Shown piece by piece: positions 57,869 to 64,000 of a stretch of DNA of 64,000 nucleotides. Position 1 is the stretch's first letter. The number at the start of each line of letters is the position of its first letter. A program made the translations under genes and the position numbers. The stretch spans positions 106,926,554 through 106,990,553 of the forward strand of contig CM043949.1 of the NCBI GenBank assembly GCA_014529385.2. Reading direction: 5' to 3'. Under the pieces are notes generated by a model. That model was not told the origin of the DNA. It ran no database searches and was given only the letters and a program-made list of their open reading frames with translations. The DNA is from Adiantum capillus-veneris (Eukaryota; Streptophyta; Polypodiopsida; Polypodiales; Pteridaceae).

Positions 57869-59185
57869 TGTCACATAACAGGCGCGTACACGAGCACTTA
57901 GAAAATCTGAAAATTAATAAACTTTGCAAATGTGAGAGAAGGTAGAAGATCGACACAGTATTGGGGACCAGAAGATGGGCTGGTCCCCCCCCGTAAAGAG
58001 TATCTTTATTCAGGGAGAGTTCTTTTACAAGCACAAGAACCGGAGAAACCCCTCTGTTCTTAATCTTAGACGCAAAGGTCGTACCTTCCCGTGAGGGAAC
58101 TTAGACTCAAAGGTCGTGCCTTCCCGTGAGGGAAATCCTCGAGAGATCACTCTCTCTATTGTATTCCTGCTTGTACTCAGAGCACGGAGCTCCGCAAGCA
58201 ATCTCGAATTCCGTTCCCGGAATTCCTTAGCGTAGGCCGAAGCCTTCATGCGTAGTCTTCTCCTCAAGGTAGAGTACCTGCAACACAACCACACAAAGCA
58301 ACAACTCGCAATGCGTATCGACAAATTATACCTGTCGCTCCTCGCTCGGAAAAGCGACCTCCGTACTCCGTCGTCACATGAACACTCACAGATTCCCGTC
58401 GCCACACTTTGCTCCAAAACCTCAGCGCTGGCACTTCTGCTACTCCTTGCGATGTAGAAAACTGTAACGCTAGCTGCCTTTTTATAGGCCCTTGCACCCG
58501 GCGGAAATAAGGCACAGAAACAAAAACTCTGGCGCTTCTAGAGAGAGGAGAGAGAAGAGATCGCTGTTTCAGCCTGTCCGTACCATGCTTTTGCGTAGGA
58601 TTTTGGGGCCTCTGCTTTATTTTATTAATAAAGGGCTGCCCACTTGAAAGTGGGCGGCCAAACTTTAAAATAAAGTGTGAACCTGTTCAAACTTAAAAAT
58701 CCACTCGGTGAGTTAAAATCGATGCTACACAAACACATTCCAGGCGTCCCCGGGTGCAGTACACGGGCACAGATGCAATGCAGACACAGATTCCTCGCGG
58801 GAAAGCATCTACCCTCCCGCGAATGTCCTGCTTTTCGTAAAAAGCTTCTTTGAACCCATCTTTATTCTTGTGCTTGCGTTCTTACACGTATTTTCTTACT
58901 CAGTTCGGATTTCCTCCTTAGCCTACGGAATGCCCCCTTTCTGATGCACCCGCCACCCATCATGTGGCGCATCAGGGGCACTCGTAACCCTGCCCTTTCC
59001 ACCGAACTTACGAAAACTCCTTCGCGATGTTTACCGTCACCCTTCAAATGACACATCAGAGTTGTCCGTTCTTGATGGCATTTCCTGTAGCTACAATCTT
59101 TTAAGAGTTCTTAGTGTACACAATAAAATATCCTAGAAAAAAGAAATTAATCATTAAAAATAAGAAAATAGTCCAATTAGCAACA
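57869..59185 (-). repeat. 5' LTR of element 6
   Basis: 1317 bp. Minus strand starts TGTTGCTAATTGG and ends GCGCCTGTTATGTGACA. U3, with its TATA at about 58476-58483, matches the left LTR closely; the 550 bp next to the primer site do not. Confidence 0.85.
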
Positions 59186-60184
59186 AGGACCGTTTAGGGC
59201 CGAAACCCTAAACCTGCAAAAATACACAGCAGGCTGTAATTCCCCGTTTTGGGCTCCGTTTCGCGTGCCGATCGCATCCGTAGCAAGTCCTCGAGCTCCC
59301 GCACCTGTAGGGCTACTTGCCCTTTTGAATCGGATGAGATTTCTCACGTGAAACCTCTCCGAATTCACCTGTACCTGCGGGGGATTAGCCACTAGCTAAC
59401 CCACTACCTGTGCAAGAGGCTCTTGCCTCAGCAATCGCGCATGAATCCACACAACTGTACATCAGTCAAATGAAAAGCCCTCTTGTGGGGCATCACATAA
59501 CTGCACGTAAGGGAGAGAGCAGTGTGTAGCGTGCATGGCATCACTCCTGGCACCACACTATACATAGAGGGAAAGGAAGCACTCCATAGCTCTTAACCTG
59601 TGGCAGGAAACTCAAAAATGAGCCTCCCAGCTATAAATTCAGCGCCACTTCTTGATAGATGAGGCAAGTGCACTGAAATGTGCCACTTGGCGCATTTACA
59701 AGCATTTTCCCGTTTCGGGTTTGCCGCCTAAAAATCTCCCGACTGGGCACTCAGTTGACTTCGCGGCAGAGTTCACTGCAAAGTAATAAAATGTTCCCCT
59801 TGTCATTCCGGAGGTAATGACGCGAACACATTTTCATGTCCCAAAATAGCAGTTTCCTAAATTTTAGGAGATGCTGCTATTGTATCTTTCTAGGTCATCC
59901 GACCCTCTTTGTACACTGCAGCCACACCCAGAACTGAAATGTAGCCTCTGTAACAAAGGATTCCAGTTTGGCTAGTCAATGACCCCACTTGGCTAACCAT
60001 AGTCCTTGTCCAACCTTAGTGCTCTCTTGCCCTCAGGCCTGGACTCCCTCTGAGCAGTTCCACACTAGCTATGCAATGTAGGGCAGTTAGATTTCCCGAG
60101 GGGCGTTTTCCAAAAAGTGGAAATAAATAAATAATAGGAAAGAAATCAACAAAAAGGATAGATAGTAGTCACACGCTGGTGACA
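59186..60184 (-). repeat. Putative 3' LTR of element 7 (truncated)
   Basis: Minus strand starts TGTCACCAGCGTGTGAC directly after a purine tract. No second copy is in the window, so it is inferred from position; the other end meets element 6 at 59185. Confidence 0.55.
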
Positions 60185-60764
60185 TACCCCCCTCTTGAAA
60201 TCTCAAACGTCCTCGTTTGCATCTATGTCGTACATGCTCACAGTCAACACTGATGTATTCATAATTCAACACCTGTCAACACATGTACGACACATACATG
60301 CTCATTGTCAACCCTGGTGTATTCACCACCTCGTCGACACATGTATTGCCTGCGTGTGAACCCTGTTCCAATGACATAGTGGTAGCTTTGCACTCTGCCA
60401 TTGCTTTGAGTCACTAACTTTCCAATGACAAAATGGTAGCCACACATTTTGCCACTGTCTTTTAGTACACGTTGGATCCCGTAACACTTTTGAGCATACC
60501 CAGACCGACAGTTTAAGAATGCAGTTACACATGTACTCTTTAATAGAAGCAATTACTATATTCTTGACAAACTGACAAGAAATAATAACTTCTATAGTAC
60601 TAAGCACACTTTTTGACATTCCATAAGAGCAATTGCCAAACTGACAATTTGTACAGCTCTAACATTCATGTAACAGGTATTTCATTTGAGCTCACTTTAA
60701 ATACCATGTACATCATTTGTTCCAAAAGCCATTGTCACACTGACAATCCATGTAGCTTTGAAAC
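60185..60764 (-). other. 3' non-coding part of element 7 with local tandem duplications
   Basis: Between the pol stop (60767-60765) and the purine tract. A roughly 60-bp unit (TACATGCTCA..GTCAAC..TG.TGTATTCA) occurs twice at about 60230-60345. A 54-bp unit (CCAATGACA..TGGTAGC) occurs twice at about 60368-60465. Confidence 0.65.
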
Positions 60765-61280
60765 TCAAGGGGTCAAGGTAGTTTGCAAATCGAAGGCTTC
60801 AAGGTAAAGTGATAACACAGTTGGTGACTCTGCAAGTTCACCTTCTTCCATCCACTTAGCATCCATTGGTGGATAGTTTCTGAACTTTACCAAGTAACGC
60901 CTAGCAACCTTGCCTTTCACTTTTCTTTCTTTATGTGCCAAAATCTATTCCGGGACCAAGATCTCGTCAAGTTTCTCGACTTCCGGCTAATCTTCAGCTG
61001 GCATATCTTCTGGCACATCACCCACATAGGGTCTGAGAAGACTCACGTGAAACGCATTGTGAATCTTCCAACTCTTAGGCAATTTCAGCCTATATGCAAC
61101 ATCAGTGATTATGTCACACACTTGAAAAGGCCCATAGTAATGCATGCTGAGCTTTGGAAACAGTCTTTCCTTGCCCTTCATCTTCTTTAACCTTGCCTTT
61201 TCAAAGCGTAGAAGCACCCAATCACCAAGTGAAAATACCACTTCACGACGGTGACGATCAGTTGCTTTCTTTTGCTTTGG
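60765..61280 (-). pseudogene. Gypsy integrase C-terminus and chromodomain, element 7
   Basis: Frame 61319-60987 contains [27 protein letters not shown] and [15 protein letters not shown]; its first 13 codons come from the inverted segment. After a stop the chromodomain-like tail continues (RRYLVKFRNYPPMDAKWMEE). It is close to element 6 in sequence. Confidence 0.88.
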
Positions 61281-61706
61281 ATGGCACGCTTGTTTATGAG
61301 CAATATTTTCAAGTATCATGGCATGCCACAGTCGATTGTTAGCGACCGTGATCCACGCATGACAAGTTTGTTCTGGAGATGCTTGTTTGAGAATATGGGC
61401 ACAACGCTCAAATTCTCTTCGTCATTTCATCCTCAAACAGATGGGCAGTCAGAAGAGGCAAATTCTACTGTCCTAGATCTGCTGAAGTGCTATGTGTCAG
61501 AGCATAAAGGAAAGTGGGAGCAGGGTGGAGTATGCATACAATAATACAGTGCATTCATCAACTGGCAAGGCACCTTTTGAGATAGTTGAAGGTGGCAAGA
61601 AAGTTCCTCCCATACTGCATACAAAGGACAAGATATTTGCAGCAGATAAGTATGTTCAAGACATGGATGAAATGTACAAGAAGGTCAAAGTGGCCTTGGA
61701 AAAGAC
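61281..61706 (+). other. Inverted integrase segment inside element 7
   Basis: Here the plus strand encodes integrase in order: IFKYHGMPQSIVSDRDPRM, HPQTDGQSEEANST, then EYAYNNTVHSSTGKAPFE and [18 protein letters not shown]. The minus-strand frame on the right ends FIPVRKKIK exactly at 61707, and the one on the left resumes at KKATDRHRR near 61265, so about 426 bp are flipped in place. Confidence 0.92.
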
Positions 61707-62461
61707 TTTATCTTCTTCCTGACAGGAATAAAATGAGCCTGCTTGCTGAATCTGCAAATAATGGTCCAAATACCATCGTTTCCTGTCTGCGTTCTCGAAA
61801 GATCAAAGATAAAATCCATAGCAATACTTTCCCATGGTTTGTCTAGAATAGGTAGTGGTTGCAATAATCTTGGTGCCTTTTGCCTGTCAAACTTGAGCTT
61901 CTGGCAAATTAGGCATTCTCGCACAAAGGCATCCACATCTCTTCTCAATGTAGGCCAATAGAAGAATGTCTCAACCGCTTTAACTGTGGCATCGATGCCA
62001 CGATGCCCTGCATACGGTGGGACATGACTCTCTTCTATAACTTTGCGTCGCAATGGCTTTGTGACACAATCTGCCATGCATCATCATGAACCCGTCTTTA
62101 AGAAGATAGTGTTCATGACGTTGTCCATCCATTAGCTGCTCGAAGACCCTTGCAAAATCTTCATCATTTGCATATTGTTCTCTCATATCATCAAGTTCAT
62201 GATGATGAGGAATTGACACAGCTGAAATTTGTGGCTTCCTTGACAAGGCATCAGCCACAACGTTCTTCTTGCCTTCCACATGCACAATCTGAAAGTGGAA
62301 CATGGACAAGATATTTGCCCATCGCATATGCTTCTCAGATAACTTTGCCTGTGTCAAGAAGTATCGCAAGGTCTGATGGTCCGTTTGAACAACGAAATCT
62401 GCACCTAGCAGGTAGTGTTTCCAACTTAAGAGCACATGAATCACAGCCAGTAACTCTTTCT
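61707..62461 (-). pseudogene. Gypsy RNase H end and integrase N-terminus, element 7
   Basis: Frames 62444-61980 and 62077-61685 overlap through a shift. They contain TDHQTLRYFLTQ, NVVADALSRKPQ, then the zinc-binding H-H-C-C (PPYAGHRG, CLICQK) and the first catalytic Asp (IAMDFIFDL). Confidence 0.9.
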
Positions 62462-63302
62462 CATAGACCTACATGGTCATCTTTGGCCCTTGCAAAATTC
62501 TGCTCTCATGGGCTACTACCCTGCCATTTTGCATTAGCACTGCACCAATGCTACTACCACAGGCGTCACACTGGACCATCCTAAGATCTGGCAACACAAT
62601 GACTGGATCTGAAGTCATCTTTTCCTTTCAGAGATTAAAAGCTGAAATCTCTTTCTGCGTCCATCTAAAGGTGACTGCCTTCTTTTGAAGAGCGTGTAAA
62701 GGTGAAGTAATCTCAGCGAAATTTCGAATAAACCTTCTGTAATAGGAGCATAGTCCCAAGAAACTTCGGACATCGTGCATCATCTTCAAATCTGGCCATG
62801 ACTTGATCGCTTCAACTTTAGCAGGATCCATTCTGACACCATCCTTTGAGACAATGTGTCCGAGAAAATGAATCTCTGCCAAAAAAAATTCACTTTTCTT
62901 TGCATTGATGAGCAACCTATGACTGCGTAGCTCTTTGAACACAATGGCCAAGTGATGCCTATGCTCCTCTTCATTCTTTGAGTAGACTATCATGTCATCA
63001 AAGAATGTACAAACAAACTGTTGGTGTGGACGGAAAATTATGTCCATCATCCTATTGAATGTAGCAGGAGCATTTGTGAGACCAAAGGGCATCACTAAAA
63101 ATTCGTAAAGGCCAAACGTCGTTCTAAAAGCAGTCTTGTGCACATCCTCTGATCTAATGCGGATCTGATGGTACCCACTCTTTAGATCTACCCTGCTAAA
63201 CATAGCTGCTCCTTCTAATTTGTCCAGAATATCATGAATTCTAGGTATAGGAAACCTATTCTTGATGGTATTCTTGTTCAGTGCACGGTAGTCGATGCAC
63301 AT
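62462..63302 (-). pseudogene. Gypsy reverse transcriptase, element 7
   Basis: The frame 63302-62628 holds [43 protein letters not shown] and FFDDMIVYSKN, with the catalytic Asp pair intact. A stop at 62630-62628 precedes the RNase H start (CDACGSSIGAVL near 62540-62575). Confidence 0.92.
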
Positions 63303-63979
63303 ACGCCATGAGCCATCACCAACAACACTGGAGAACAGAATGGGGATGAAGTGGGCTGAATCAGCCCCTTTTCTAACAGCTCCTGTACTTGGCCCATTAT
63401 CTCTTTCTGCTGAGCCGCACTAACCCTGTACGGAGGCTTATTTGGTGGGCTACTGCCTGGCACCAAATCTATCGCATGGTCCTCGGGTCTCTCTGGCGGT
63501 AATTGAGACGGTAATGAATCGGAAAAACAGTCACTATACTGTTGTAAAAACATTGACCTTTCTTTATCTAGCACAGATAAATTTGATTCATCACAATCTG
63601 ACACTTCACGTGCAAAAACCAAGTACGCAGAAAGATGCTTTTTCATTACAGAAGTAATAGCAGAAGCTGATACAGTGGGAATAGACTCCCCTTTAAGCTT
63701 TACATCCAGAATGTGAGTCTTTCCCTTGCTCTGTACAGTGATCTTTTTGTTGTAGGCATCCATGATTCCCTGTACTCGAAACAACCAAGGAATACCTAAC
63801 AACACATCACATCCGTCCAGTGGCATGATGTAAAATTCTTCAGCGTCTACATAGGACTGGATATGTAGGCGCAACTTTCCGATGACGGGTGTCACAACCT
63901 CTGTATGGCCAGGACATGCCAAACCTGCCTCTGCTGTATACCCCATCTCTTCAGGTCTAATTCCCAACTTTGAAGCCAA
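63278..63979 (-). pseudogene. Gypsy protease C-terminal half and RT start, element 7
   Basis: Contains the protease LLG-type motif (GCDVLLGIPWLFRVQG), the pre-RT stretch (DSLPSQLPPERPEDHAIDL) and SSPFCSPVLLV, after which a deletion or shift near 63315 removes the usual KKDG. The upstream protease active site lies beyond the window. Confidence 0.88.
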
Positions 63980-64000
63980 TTCTGGGGAAATGAAGTTAGC

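Larger units (their letters stand above)
51649..59185 (-). mobile_element. Ty3/gypsy chromovirus, element 6, with mismatched LTRs
   Basis: Left (3') LTR is 51649-53132 and right (5') LTR 57869-59185. They share about 760 bp of U3 (52373-53132 with 58421-59185) but differ completely in R/U5. The primer site TGGTATCAGAGC is at 57855-57866 (minus). Coding order is gag, protease, RT, RNase H, integrase, chromodomain. Flanks GCATG and AGGAC do not match. Several stops and shifts inactivate it. Confidence 0.9.
59186..64000 (-). mobile_element. Ty3/gypsy chromovirus, element 7 (runs off window)
   Basis: Coding on the minus strand from 63979 down to 60765, with protease, RT, RNase H, integrase and a chromodomain-like tail. 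A polypurine tract (AAGAGGGGGG, minus) at about 60187-60196 sits next to a putative 3' LTR ending at 60184. Gag and the 5' LTR lie beyond 64000. The 3' LTR seems cut at 59186 by element 6. It contains an inverted integrase segment. Confidence 0.88.

Overview
The window is plant nuclear DNA dominated by LTR retrotransposons. Evidence for a land plant is spliced genes with GT-AG introns, Ty1/copia and Ty3/gypsy elements primed by initiator-Met tRNA, a Tourist-like MITE and many long (GA)n, (CA)n and (CT)n tracts. The repeat load fits a large genome (gymnosperm, fern or repeat-rich angiosperm); the species cannot be decided from what I see.

Two host genes can be supported. One is a complete four-exon strictosidine synthase-like gene on the + strand (12673-14771, 371 aa). 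The other is the 3' end of a BUD32/TP53RK-type KEOPS kinase gene on the - strand, in three short exons (45946-45389) that no single long ORF reveals; its upstream exons are not visible and may lie past the nested retroelements to the right.

Layout. 1-5177: copia element 1 (- strand, family A), inserted in or beside a SWIM zinc-finger reading frame (5178-6400). 6531-7740: 543-bp tandem repeat. 8220-10760: decayed second copia family. 12.0-14.8 kb: unrecognised broken ORF, then the SSL gene. 15723-15989: MITE. 17.4-18.1 kb: copia gag-like scrap. 18958-24538: nearly full-length copia element 2 (family A). 25.6-30.8 kb: decayed copia and MULE/SWIM-like scraps. 30855-34978: copia element 3, a deletion and inversion derivative with a nested family A solo LTR (perfect AGCAT duplication). 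34979-38394: no recognisable gene. 38395-43047: short-LTR gypsy chromovirus element 4 (perfect GCCAC duplication). 45.4-45.9 kb: BUD32 exons. 46455-51648: gypsy LTR remnant and element 5 (gag-protease, RT lost). 51649-59185: gypsy element 6 (- strand) whose two LTRs share U3 but not R/U5. 59186-64000: gypsy element 7 (- strand) with an inverted integrase segment, running off the window.

The elements do not cooperate as a system; each is an insertion, broken by nonsense changes, frameshifts, deletions or local inversions. I found no previously undescribed functional system. The most informative observations are the hidden BUD32 exons, the two local inversions inside retroelements, the chimeric LTR pair of element 6, and the variable GGCCA-rich repeats just upstream of the TATA box in family A LTRs.
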